Positions 1-7,065 of a stretch of DNA of 64,000 nucleotides are shown piece after piece; within the stretch, counting starts at the first letter, position 1, and the number at the start of each line of letters is the position of its first letter. The stretch comes from Pelosinus sp. IPA-1 (GTDB lineage: Bacteria; Bacillota; Negativicutes; DSM-13327): NCBI RefSeq assembly GCF_030269905.1, contig NZ_BSVC01000004.1:533586-597585 (forward strand), written 5' to 3'. Position numbers and translations under genes: made by a program. The notes beneath the pieces are model-generated. The model saw nothing but the letters and a program-made list of their open reading frames with translations. It was not told where the DNA came from and did no database searches.

Positions 1-401
1 TTCGTTACTAGAAAGATCGTAGCGGTAAAACCATATTTTTTCAAAATTGGATACGCATTTGTATAATTATCAAGATAACCATCATCAAAAGTAATCAAAA
101 TAGGTTTATCTGGCAATTCTTTGCAAGACTTTAAATATGCCATTAGCTGATCCGGTGTAATAGTATGGTAACCATTTTTATATAGATATTCCATCTGCTC
201 TTCAAATTCTTGAGGCGAAACAGACAACGCATGATTTAATATGTCTACTTTGTGATAATTCAAAATAGGTATATTCTGAAGATTAATTGGGTTGCTTTCA
301 TTATAACTAGCCACAACCGAAGTAGAATCAAATTTTAAAAGTGATATACAGAAAAAAAATAGTATAATTCCCAATGTAATATATGTCTTTCGTTTATTCA
401 T
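1..401 (-). CDS. Polysaccharide deacetylase, partial (C-terminus beyond window)
   Basis: The minus-strand frame from ATG at 401 runs off the left edge after 133 codons. Residues 1-32 form a signal peptide or membrane anchor (MNKRK followed by a hydrophobic stretch). Then comes the NodB/CE4 fold: 'IPILNYHKV' near residue 45 and 'ILITFDDGYLDNY' near residue 105. The Asp pair in TFDDGY is the catalytic base and metal-ligand motif of carbohydrate esterase family 4. This family removes acetyl groups from cell-surface polysaccharides or peptidoglycan outside the membrane. The layout resembles the PgaB/YadE-like secreted deacetylases. The substrate cannot be told from this part. I translated it by hand because the gene is cut by the window edge. 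Confidence 0.85.
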   Translation of the reverse strand, partial: MNKRKTYITLGIILFFFCISLLKFDSTSVVASYNESNPINLQNIPILNYHKVDILNHALSVSPQEFEEQMEYLYKNGYHTITPDQLMAYLKSCKELPDKPILITFDDGYLDNYTNAYPILKKYGFTATIFLVT

Positions 402-596
402 AGTAATTCTTTTACCATCTCCTTATACAGGATAATTTTCTTAAAAAATCCATTAATTTACTACAATTTTCTACCTTCCCTCTAAAATAAATACGATTCT
501 AACTTAGTATAACATTTCAGTTTTTGATTACAATAGCTAATAATAATTTCTTCCGTATTTTCTTAACTTTAGCCTTGAATATTGCAAAACGTAGCC

Positions 597-662
597 AATT
601 GTCCTTCCTTACAAAGAATGACAATTAAGAGCTACTATGCTATAGTAATCGTAGTTACTATA
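597..662 (+). promoter_or_regulatory. Promoter with stacked inverted repeats upstream of the DUF1858 gene
   Basis: A sigma-A-like promoter reads ATGACA (618-623), a 17-bp spacer, then TATAGT (641-646). Three inverted repeats are stacked on it. AATTGTC/GACAATT (597-603 and 620-626) overlaps the -35. TACTAT-gct-ATAGTA (633-647) and TATAGTAA-N6-TTACTATA (641-648 and 655-662) cover the -10 and start site. The Shine-Dalgarno GGAGG follows at 671. Such packing suggests repressor or activator binding. The regulator is not identifiable from sequence. Confidence 0.5.
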
Positions 663-682
663 AATAATTAGGAGGTTTTTTG

Positions 683-886
683 ATGCTTATTACTGAAAAA
701 ATGAGTATTTTAGAGGTAGTAGAGAAATATCCACAAACTGTTTCTGTATTCCGTAATCATGGTATGGGATGTTTCGGCTGCTCTGCTGCACGATTTGAAA
801 ATATCGAACAAGGAGCCTCAGCCCACGGGATCGATATAACTGTACTTATGGCTGCTTTAAATGAAGCAGTAGAATCTAATTCTTAG
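683..886 (+). CDS. DUF1858 (hybrid-cluster-associated) small redox protein
   Basis: This 67-residue protein is a complete DUF1858 domain, seen in the N-terminus of ScdA/Ric-type proteins and near hybrid cluster proteins. The family hallmark 'FRNHGMGCFGCSAA' gives a CxxC pair at residues 30 and 33. The domain is linked by family knowledge to iron-sulfur or nitric-oxide and nitrosative stress biology, but its exact chemistry is not settled. ATG 683 is preferred over the upstream TTG at 680 because GGAGG (671-675) sits 7 bases before it. It is a single-gene unit with its own promoter and a terminator at 901-946. Confidence 0.8.
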   Translation: MLITEKMSILEVVEKYPQTVSVFRNHGMGCFGCSAARFENIEQGASAHGIDITVLMAALNEAVESNS

Positions 887-900
887 TCGTCTTACTAATA

Positions 901-946
901 AGTTACATAAAAAACTTGGCATTTTGCCAAGTTTTTTTATGTAACT
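901..946. terminator. Bidirectional intrinsic terminator
   Basis: AGTTACAT...ATGTAACT encloses AAACTTGGCA/TGCCAAGTTT with A-tracts and T-tracts on both sides. It lies between the DUF1858 gene (+) and feoA (-), which converge here, so it probably serves both. Confidence 0.8.
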
Positions 947-979
947 CTATACTTAATTTCCGTCGCTACTCCTTAAGCC

Positions 980-1213
980 TTATTCTAATGTCACAATAAT
1001 ATTTTTTGCAATTTCAAAATCTAAAGCAATTTGTGTATATCCTACTTCCAATACAAAAACAGGATAGGTTTGTAAAATCTTAATCAGCACCCCCGGTAAG
1101 ATTCCAAAGGCAGCCATTTTTCGTAAATGACTATCTTCGCTACTTAGTAAAAGCCTTACAACACGTACCATATTCCCTTTCTTAAGCCTTACAATGGGTA
1201 CAGGTTTCATCAT
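980..1213 (-). CDS. feoA: FeoA-domain protein (ferrous iron transport accessory)
   Basis: This 77-residue protein has the SH3-like FeoA fold: 'VRLKKGNMVRVVRL', then 'LRKMAAFGILPGVLIKIL', then a closing beta segment 'YTQIALDFEIAKNIIV'. FeoA is a small cytoplasmic partner of the FeoB ferrous iron transporter. The frame can be extended to a TTG at 1231, but that would swallow the Shine-Dalgarno AAGGAG. ATG 1213 (or the adjacent ATG 1210) has correct spacing. It lies 41 bp downstream of the feoB 3' part, so the original operon was feoB-feoA. Because feoB is now interrupted upstream, co-expression from the feoB promoter is probably lost unless the element excises or supplies a promoter. Confidence 0.8.
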   Translation of the reverse strand: MMKPVPIVRLKKGNMVRVVRLLLSSEDSHLRKMAAFGILPGVLIKILQTYPVFVLEVGYTQIALDFEIAKNIIVTLE

Positions 1214-1254
1214 ATCTTCATCTCCTTGCAAATAGCCATTAAAGGCAATTCTTG

Positions 1255-1941
1255 CTATAAGCTAATTGACCAATAATATAGTAAGTGAGATAGTACGAAT
1301 CCGCCAATAAAAGCTAAAAAAATGATAGTTAATAGCATTAACATGGAGATAAATACTCCTCTTTCCTTTATCATTACCGCAACTTGCGCTACACATGGTA
1401 CAAATAATGTTAATGTCGTACTAGCAATCAATAGTTGTTCTTTACTTAGGCGATTCGTAGCACACATCTCATATAGCCCAGCAGCCCCATAGTCTCTTCG
1501 GAAAAATCCTAATAAGAACGGCTGCGCGGTTTCTATTGGCAAGCCTAGTAATACCATAATAGGCTCTAGTTGACTTATAATATAAGATAAAACTCCATAT
1601 CGGTCTCCACACCACATAATAAAACTCGTTATGAGGAAAACTGGCAGTATTTCCACAAAATACCACCACATGCGGATGAACGCCTTGTGAAAAACATTCG
1701 ATAATTTTGGAAGACGTAGTGGTGGTATTTCCATATAAAAAGCACTACTAGTTCCAGGCATTAACTTCCCAGACAGCCATCCAATACTCGTGAAAATGAC
1801 TAGCATATAGACTCCCCATATTACCACTGATAAAGAAGAATCAGATAATAGTGCTAAAATAACGCCTAATTGTGCGGAACAGGGTATTGTTAAAGCAAGT
1901 AAGAAGGTTGATAGAATTCTTTCGCGGCGTGTTTCCAATGT
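1255..1941 (-). pseudogene. feoB: feoB 3' part (C-terminal transmembrane half), severed by the inserted element
   Basis: This encodes the C-terminal part of a FeoB ferrous iron permease: 'LETRRERILSTFLLALTIPCSAQLGV' onwards (the second gate motif), followed by several hydrophobic helices to 'LLYYWSISL'. There is no ATG or Shine-Dalgarno at the beginning; the only possible start is TTG 1938, which is the Leu of the conserved TR-T-LE motif. The reading frame stays open upstream and reads V-V-T-R-T-L-E, i.e. it continues into codons matching the end of the 5' part at 4906-6162. It is therefore the distal half of one gene, not an independent one. Joined at the shared 'VTR' codons, the two parts give a FeoB of about 644 residues, a normal length for this subfamily. 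Without excision it is probably not translated. Confidence 0.85.
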
Positions 1942-2036
1942 TCGAGTTACAACACGCGAAAAACAAACGCACCAAGTCTTACTCTTATTACTTGACGCAT
2001 GATATAAACCTTGTCCACGTTAAGCCGAGTCTGAAT

Positions 2037-2165
2037 TTATTCGCTTTGTTTTTGCGGAATAAAGAATGGCTTTAAAGCATTTAACAAGTCATCAATAAAT
2101 TCTTTTGGTGTTTCATCTTCGGAATATATCCTTCCATCTATCTCATATTCAAAAATTACTTCCAT
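2037..2165 (-). CDS. Hypothetical 42-residue acidic protein in the feoB element
   Basis: ATG 2165 is preceded by GGGGGG at 6-base spacing. The product begins MEVIFEYEIDG, continues with EDETPKEFIDDLLNALKPFF and ends in IPQKQSE. It is small, acidic and probably a beta strand plus an amphipathic helix. I do not recognise a family. Its place at the end of a serine-recombinase element, opposite the integrase, fits a recombination directionality factor (which are small and very diverse), but this is only inference from position. It could also be a regulator of the neighbouring genes or an ORF expressed by chance. The good ribosome binding site argues for real translation. Confidence 0.45.
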   Translation of the reverse strand: MEVIFEYEIDGRIYSEDETPKEFIDDLLNALKPFFIPQKQSE

Positions 2166-2315
2166 CTTAATCCCCCCATTACTATATATGCTTAAGATTT
2201 GTCCATATTGCTACAAAAAAATAAGCATTCAGTAAATAGGTTATAAAAATTATTTTGTACTATTACCGTTTTGCCGCACTAAGAAAATTTAAATTGCCTA
2301 CATTATTCCAAAGGA

Positions 2316-2346
2316 AGACACGGCTCTATCAAATAGAGCCGTGTCT
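2316..2346. terminator. Strong hairpin terminator inside the feoB element
   Basis: A perfect 14-bp stem AGACACGGCTCTAT/ATAGAGCCGTGTCT with loop CAA is followed on the plus strand by CCTTTTTTATTT. On the minus strand it follows the YitT gene by about 50 bp, but the T-tract there is weaker (TTCCTTT). It may insulate in both directions. Confidence 0.6.
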
Positions 2347-2394
2347 CCTTTTTTATTTAACTTCACGTTTTATGGAACATTCATACTTTTGACA

Positions 2395-3255
2395 TTAATG
2401 AATTGACTTCTTTTTGACTCTGCCGCCCATGACATCATGCACATCCGTTACTGTAACAAAAGCAGTTTCATCTTTTTCTTGCACAATCGTTTTGAGTTTG
2501 GCTATTTCAAGACGTGTAATGACGGAATAGAGAATTTTTTTAGATTCTCCCGAATAACCGCCTTCACCATGAAAAATAGTTACACCTCTCCCTAAACGAG
2601 CCATTAGCGCATCTGCAATTTCGTCAGGAGCTTCTGTAACAATTAGAATTCCTTTCGATTCATCTAACCCTTCAATCGTTATGTCAATCACTTTAAAAGC
2701 AATAAAGTACGCTACTAAGGAATACATGGCTTTATCCCAGCTAAAAACGAAACCCGCACTGCACAAAATAAAAAGATTAAAAAACATAACGATTTCACCA
2801 ATAGAAAATCCTGATTTTTTCCCTAGCAAAATAGCGACTATCTCCGTGCCATCTAAAGATCCCCCATACCTGATAATTATGCCGACACCGATTCCAACGA
2901 CGATTCCTCCAAAAGTAGCCGATAAAAATAGATCTCTAGTAACTTCTGTAATGGGATGAAATATTGAGACCCAGTAGGATAAAGATAAAATTGAAAAAAT
3001 AGTTGAAATGGCAAATGTTTTTCCAATTTGCGTATATCCCAAGTATAAAAAAGGTAGGTTTAACAGCACCAAGAACAGACTTAATGGCATGCCAGTCAAA
3101 TGACTTGCCATAATAGATATTCCTACAATACCGCCATCAATGATTTGGTTAGGAACTAAAAATTCTTCTAGTCCAATGGCAGTAAAAATAGAGCCGATTA
3201 AAAGCATTATGTATTTTTTTATCGTGGATATAATTATTTTTTTCTTCTTTTGCAA
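2395..3255 (-). CDS. YitT family membrane protein (DUF161 + DUF2179), element cargo
   Basis: This 286-residue protein has a short basic N-terminus and about five or six hydrophobic helices over residues 12-195, including 'GLEEFLVPNQIIDGGIVGIS' and 'IIIRYGGSLDGTEI', which are typical of the YitT/DUF161 fold. A soluble C-terminal DUF2179 domain follows ('GILIVTEAPDEIADALMARLGRGVTI...'). The family is widespread in Firmicutes. Its transport substrate is unknown. The start is TTG 3255, with a GGAGGGGGAG Shine-Dalgarno about 10 bases upstream. It sits inside the element that splits feoB, transcribed in the same direction as feoB and divergently from the recombinase. It appears intact, so it is presumably cargo of the element. 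Confidence 0.85.
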   Translation of the reverse strand: MQKKKKIIISTIKKYIMLLIGSIFTAIGLEEFLVPNQIIDGGIVGISIMASHLTGMPLSLFLVLLNLPFLYLGYTQIGKTFAISTIFSILSLSYWVSIFHPITEVTRDLFLSATFGGIVVGIGVGIIIRYGGSLDGTEIVAILLGKKSGFSIGEIVMFFNLFILCSAGFVFSWDKAMYSLVAYFIAFKVIDITIEGLDESKGILIVTEAPDEIADALMARLGRGVTIFHGEGGYSGESKKILYSVITRLEIAKLKTIVQEKDETAFVTVTDVHDVMGGRVKKKSIH

Positions 3256-3363
3256 TACGAGACTTCTCCCCCTCCTGCATGAATTTTACTATTCCTTTTA
3301 AGTTAAATTCTATAAAAATTTTTTTTCCCCTTTTAATATTTTACATCCGCTCCAAAATAATCC

Positions 3364-3378
3364 TCATGATGTTCATGA
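3364..3378. promoter_or_regulatory. Palindrome TCATGATGTTCATGA in the divergent region of the element
   Basis: Two TCATGA half-sites separated by TGT form a perfect 6+6 inverted repeat. It lies between the divergent YitT gene (starts 3255, -) and the recombinase (starts 3450, +), where an operator controlling one or both would be expected. No binding protein is identified. Confidence 0.35.
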
Positions 3379-3449
3379 AACTATTTCTAAGAATTTTCGA
3401 ATTGAATATATTTTATTCATAGATTAACTAACGTTTTATGGAGGATATT

Positions 3450-4901
3450 ATGAATGCTCTTTACTGTCGTGTAAGTACTGACCTTCAGGCAGAAACAGGA
3501 TATTCAATTGGTGATCAAATACGTACTTGTCGCGAACATGTGCTTGAGCTTGGCCTAGAAACATCTAGAAGTTTTGAATATATTGATGATGGTTATAGTG
3601 GAGAGTACTTGGAAAGACCTGCTCTTGACCGTTTAAGGGAAGATCTAAGAGCTAAACTAATACAAGACGTCATAATATATGACCCAGACCGCCTTAGTCG
3701 TAACTTAACCAACCAGTTGCTTTTAGCTGATGAGATTGAAAAAGCTGGTGCAGCGCTACACTTTGTAACTGGCAGCTATGATGCTTCGCCTGAGGGACGT
3801 CTCTTTTTCTCAATTCGTGGTGCGATCAGCGCCTTCGAAAAAGCCAAGATTCGTGAACGTACGCTACGGGGTAAACGCGCAAAAGCCCGGAATGGTAAAA
3901 TGATACAAAATGGCCATGCTTACGGATATGATTGGGACGAGGAAAATAGTACCTACATCATTAATCAGAAGGAAGCTGCCATTGTTAAAATGATTTATGA
4001 TTTATATCTCAGTCGAAAACATACCATAAAAGATATTGCACTTTTTCTTAAACAGCAAAACATTTACAATCGAAAAAATAGCCCTTTTACTCTTTCTATG
4101 ATTTATCGGATTTTAACTGATGAAAAATATGCGGGTATAAAATGGTCATTTAATATATATGATAAGAAAATTAGTCAATATAGACGTCAAAAAATAGTAA
4201 GACCGCAAGAAGAATGGATTCCCATTCCAATTTCTCCAATTATTACATCAGTTGAATATCAAACTGTACGGCAAATTCTATCGGAAAACAAGCGCAAAAG
4301 TCCACGTAATACAAAGCAACAGTATCTTTTACGCAATTTTATTCAATGTGCAGTTTGCGGCTATGGTATATCTGCCCATCATAAGAACTACTCTTCTGGT
4401 AAAGAATATACTTGGTATAAATGTCATTCTGGAGGAACCGATAAATCATTAACCCCTTGTGGTAACCCTGCTATTTCTGCTTTAGAGCTTGATAATCTAA
4501 TCTGGAAGCATCTCTGCAGGATTACCTACAGTCAAAAAGAACTTACCTCAATCTTGCGGCAAGAAATAGTCCTCGATAATACAGCACAACTAACTAATCT
4601 TAAAGACTATCACAATCAACTTAAAAAGAAACAGACAACTATACTACGTTGGTTTAATGATAATATTTTATCTCCCGACGACGCTGAAAAAGAACTACAG
4701 TTTCTAAAAAAAGAACTGCAAACTACCTTTTCTTCTATCAGTAAACTATCTTCTAAAACTAAAAAAGGACTTACTAAAACTCCTGAAGAGATTCTAGCAG
4801 CAACATCCTTCGCAGAACGCCGTGCCATTTTCGAAAACTTAGGTTGGAAAGTATTAGTTGATAATCGTCAGAAACCAGTAAGAATACGATTTAAAATATA
4901 A
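3450..4901 (+). CDS. Large serine recombinase (site-specific integrase) of the feoB element
   Basis: This 483-residue protein has an N-terminal resolvase catalytic domain with 'YCRVST' (nucleophile Ser9), the Arg-rich 'YDPDRLSRN' and 'FEKAKIRERT'. A recombinase (PF07508-type) domain spans about residues 160-290. A zinc ribbon follows (CAVCG near 323, with further Cys in 'YKCHSGGTDKSLTPCGNP'), then a coiled-coil segment (about 395-455) and a short tail. These match phage and skin-type serine integrases of about 480-550 residues, and no key residue is missing. ATG 3450 is chosen because GGAGG (3440-3444) lies 5 bases ahead; the longer frame from 3438 would include it. The gene ends 14 bp from the right junction, the normal place for an integrase beside its attachment site. 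It presumably inserted the element into feoB and could excise it with a directionality factor. Confidence 0.93.
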   Translation: MNALYCRVSTDLQAETGYSIGDQIRTCREHVLELGLETSRSFEYIDDGYSGEYLERPALDRLREDLRAKLIQDVIIYDPDRLSRNLTNQLLLADEIEKAGAALHFVTGSYDASPEGRLFFSIRGAISAFEKAKIRERTLRGKRAKARNGKMIQNGHAYGYDWDEENSTYIINQKEAAIVKMIYDLYLSRKHTIKDIALFLKQQNIYNRKNSPFTLSMIYRILTDEKYAGIKWSFNIYDKKISQYRRQKIVRPQEEWIPIPISPIITSVEYQTVRQILSENKRKSPRNTKQQYLLRNFIQCAVCGYGISAHHKNYSSGKEYTWYKCHSGGTDKSLTPCGNPAISALELDNLIWKHLCRITYSQKELTSILRQEIVLDNTAQLTNLKDYHNQLKKKQTTILRWFNDNILSPDDAEKELQFLKKELQTTFSSISKLSSKTKKGLTKTPEEILAATSFAERRAIFENLGWKVLVDNRQKPVRIRFKI

Positions 4902-4905
4902 TCTT

Positions 4906-6162
4906 TTATCTTTCACGTGTGACCATAACTGCCATTGTTCCACATCCAAGTCCCAATGCAAAAGGAATAACAGCTCGACCATTAAGACTCAATTTCTTAA
5001 ATATAATATCCATTAACATTGCTAAACGCGGCAAGTATCCACTGTCTTCAAGAATTGCAAATACGAAGAAAAAAGTACTAACAATTGGTAATATGATAAT
5101 AAATGCATAGCGAAAACCTAACGTGAATAATCCATACTTACCTACTACTAATGACTGCATCCATTCCCAAGGAATGGATTGATATACAAATAACTGTACG
5201 AGAGGATTAATATAGGGCACAAAAATACTATTATCAATATAATCCACTAAAAAACCTGCTCCAAACCTTCCGACAAATTGATATATTCCAAAAAATAATA
5301 CTAAACTTAAAATGGGTAACCCAGTTGCAGGTTCCCTCGTTAAACGCCCCAGTTTTTCACCAGTTCCTTGTTGATATATTCCCCGTTCTTTTAAAACCTT
5401 ATCACATATACTATCAACGATTTTTTGGCGCTCTATCGCTATTACGTATTCCATGCCATATTGGTAACAATCACCTAATTTCTTTATTTCGGTAATCATC
5501 TCACAAAATAAAGGCTCCCTACCAGAAGCTAGTTGGTAAAACACTTTATCTCCCTGTATCAGCAAAAGAGCTACCATACGAGGTGATATGCCATACCCTT
5601 CCTTTAATTGATTACTAATTAGCATAATAGATTGTTCAATGGTATTAGTAAATTTCATATGAAAGCACGACTGTACTGGACGATATTGCCCAATTTCTTT
5701 TTTTAGGATCTCCAATCCAATGCCATTTATCGCTGACGCTGGGATTACCGGAATTCCTAGTATTCTACTAAGATGCCCAATATCAAGAACAATACCCTTT
5801 TTTTCAGCTTCATCCATTAAATTAACAACTACTACCACGGGGAACCCCATATCTAAGAGCTGTATTGTTAGATTTAACATCCTGCGAATATTCTTAGCGT
5901 CCATTACGTGCACGACAATATCTGGCTTTTCTTGCAATAATATAGACCTAGTTACTCTTTCTTCATCCGTAATTGTTATGAAGGAGTACATACCTGGAGT
6001 ATCTATAATTTCATACATTCTACCATTTATTTTACAATATCCAGAAGAAACATCAACAGTGGTTCCCGGATAATTAGATACAGCCACATACTGTCCTGTT
6101 AAATAATTAAAGATTACACTTTTACCTACATTAGGTGGACCCACTAACACCACTTTTGCCAA
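4906..6162 (-). pseudogene. feoB: feoB 5' part (GTPase domain and first membrane helices), cut by the element
   Basis: Residues 1-160 are the cytoplasmic G domain: G1 'GPPNVGKS', G2 within 'YPGTTVD', G3 'DTPG', G4 'NLMD' and G5 'ASA'. A helical GDI-like region follows, then the first membrane helices to the first gate motif 'LGLGCGTMAVMVTR'. The next codons, E-R-stop, come from the element, so translation ends at 418 residues. The remaining part, from T-LETRRER on, is at 1255-1941. The start is TTG 6162 with GGAGG 8 bases upstream; TATAAT at 6186-6191 gives a likely promoter. As it stands the product would be a GTPase fused to an incomplete pore, unlikely to move iron. Excision restores one in-frame gene. 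Confidence 0.9.
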
Positions 6163-6185
6163 TCATCTTCCCTCCACCACTAAAA

Positions 6186-6191
6186 ATTATA
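6186..6191 (-). promoter_or_regulatory. -10 element of the feoB promoter
   Basis: TATAAT on the minus strand lies 24 bases upstream of the feoB TTG start. The -35 region (around 6208-6215) is a T-rich, poor match. I see no convincing Fur box in the 75-bp space between the thioredoxin terminator and feoB. Confidence 0.4.
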
Positions 6192-6236
6192 TTGCTATTT
6201 TCCTATTCAAAAAGCAACATAATTAGAACAAAAAAA

Positions 6237-6273
6237 ACAACCATACAACAGCTACGCTGTTATATGGTTGTTT
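6237..6273 (-). terminator. Terminator after trxA
   Basis: The stem AACAACCATA.../...TATGGTTGTT contains an inner ACAGC-TAC-GCTGT hairpin. On the minus strand it is followed by a long T-tract. It begins 4 bp after the thioredoxin stop. Confidence 0.85.
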
Positions 6274-6276
6274 TTC

Positions 6277-6600
6277 TTATAGCAAAGGTGTAATTTTGTC
6301 GCTAATAGCTGATTTTGGCATAAAGCCCATTAGCTTTTCAACCTTTTCACCTTTTTTCATTAGAATCATAGTTGGTAAGCTCATTACACTATACTTTTGT
6401 GCCACAGCCTTGTTTTCATCCACACTAATCTTTACGAATTTTACCTTGCTACTCATATCAGCCGCTAACTCATCAAAAACGGGCGCTAACTTAGTACAAT
6501 GCCCACACCAAGGAGCCCAAAAATCGACTAATACAGGTAAATCAGACTCTACTACTTCCCTTTGAAAATTTTCTTCATTTACTATAGTTACATTCGACAT
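6277..6600 (-). CDS. trxA: Thioredoxin
   Basis: This is a 107-residue single-domain thioredoxin with the conserved 'VDFWAPWCGHC' (redox pair Cys32 and Cys35) and the cis-Pro segment 'SLPTMILMKKGEKV'. The active site is CGHC rather than the usual CGPC. His in this place is typical of protein disulfide isomerases and raises the redox potential, so the protein may be less reducing than standard TrxA. It is last in a likely three-gene unit with the CoA-binding and RMD1-family genes, followed directly by a terminator. Confidence 0.92.
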   Translation of the reverse strand: MSNVTIVNEENFQREVVESDLPVLVDFWAPWCGHCTKLAPVFDELAADMSSKVKFVKISVDENKAVAQKYSVMSLPTMILMKKGEKVEKLMGFMPKSAISDKITPLL

Positions 6601-6604
6601 TATG

Positions 6605-6997
6605 TTATGCCTCCTTTTTTCTAAGCTCTACCATAATACAAGCATGATGTACCACTGTAAGTCCTAATTCCTCGGCAACTTGAATGACCTGCTTTGCATC
6701 AGCACCTGGTTGCAGCCAAACATTTTGTATACCAAGTTCAGCACATTCACGCATAATAGCTTCCCCCACTTTTGCTGGCACTACCACATCTACCGCATCT
6801 GGTTTTTTAGGTAAGTCCTTTAAAGCAGAATAGCATTTTTGTCCTAATATCTCACTTACACCTGGATTAATAGGATATACCTCTAATCCTGCATCTAACA
6901 TGACTTTAAAAATTTTATATCCAAATTTTTCTTTATTATCTGTAGCTCCCACAACTGCCCAAGTTTTCAAATTTAACATAGTATCAATAGTGCTCAA
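6605..6997 (-). CDS. CoA-binding domain protein (YccU-like)
   Basis: This 130-residue protein is a single CoA_binding_2 Rossmann domain: 'KTWAVVGATDNKEKFGYKIFKVMLDAGLEVYPINPG' near the N-terminus and 'NVWLQPGA' further on, as in E. coli YccU and the N-terminal CoA-binding domain of acyl-CoA synthetases. The family binds CoA; its cellular role is unknown. The start is TTG 6997, seven bases after GGGAGG. It lies 4 bp upstream of trxA, so the two are co-transcribed and perhaps translationally coupled. Confidence 0.85.
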   Translation of the reverse strand: MSTIDTMLNLKTWAVVGATDNKEKFGYKIFKVMLDAGLEVYPINPGVSEILGQKCYSALKDLPKKPDAVDVVVPAKVGEAIMRECAELGIQNVWLQPGADAKQVIQVAEELGLTVVHHACIMVELRKKEA

Positions 6998-7065
6998 GTA
7001 TGTTCCTCCCTTATATTCACTTTAGTTACATTATATTCCCCTATATATTTTAGGTCAACATTTCA

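Larger units (their letters stand above)
1942..4917. mobile_element. Serine-recombinase element of about 2.97 kb inserted in feoB
   Basis: The limits come from feoB itself. The 3' part is homologous up to the codons GTA-ACT-CGA (1942-1950, minus). The 5' part is homologous up to GTC-ACA-CGT (4915-4923, minus), after which it reads an element-derived E-R-stop. Between them are a large serine recombinase (+) next to the right end, a YitT-family gene (-), a 42-residue ORF (-) and a hairpin. Only GT, AC and CG dinucleotides are shared at matching positions of the two junctions, and there is no long direct repeat. This is what a large serine integrase with a 2-bp core leaves, unlike a tyrosine recombinase. 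The exact crossover within 9 bp cannot be set from one sequence. Confidence 0.8.

Noticed and set aside
1255..1938. Reading the feoB 3' part as an independent small transporter with TTG start
   Set aside because: No Shine-Dalgarno precedes the TTG, the frame continues upstream into conserved FeoB codons, and the GTPase half is exactly complementary at 4906-6162.
1872..2075. Plus-strand ORF spanning the left element junction
   Set aside because: Antisense to feoB and crossing a recombination junction; no ribosome binding site.
2681..2959. Plus-strand ORF opposite the YitT gene
   Set aside because: No recognisable domain and fully contained antisense to a conserved gene.
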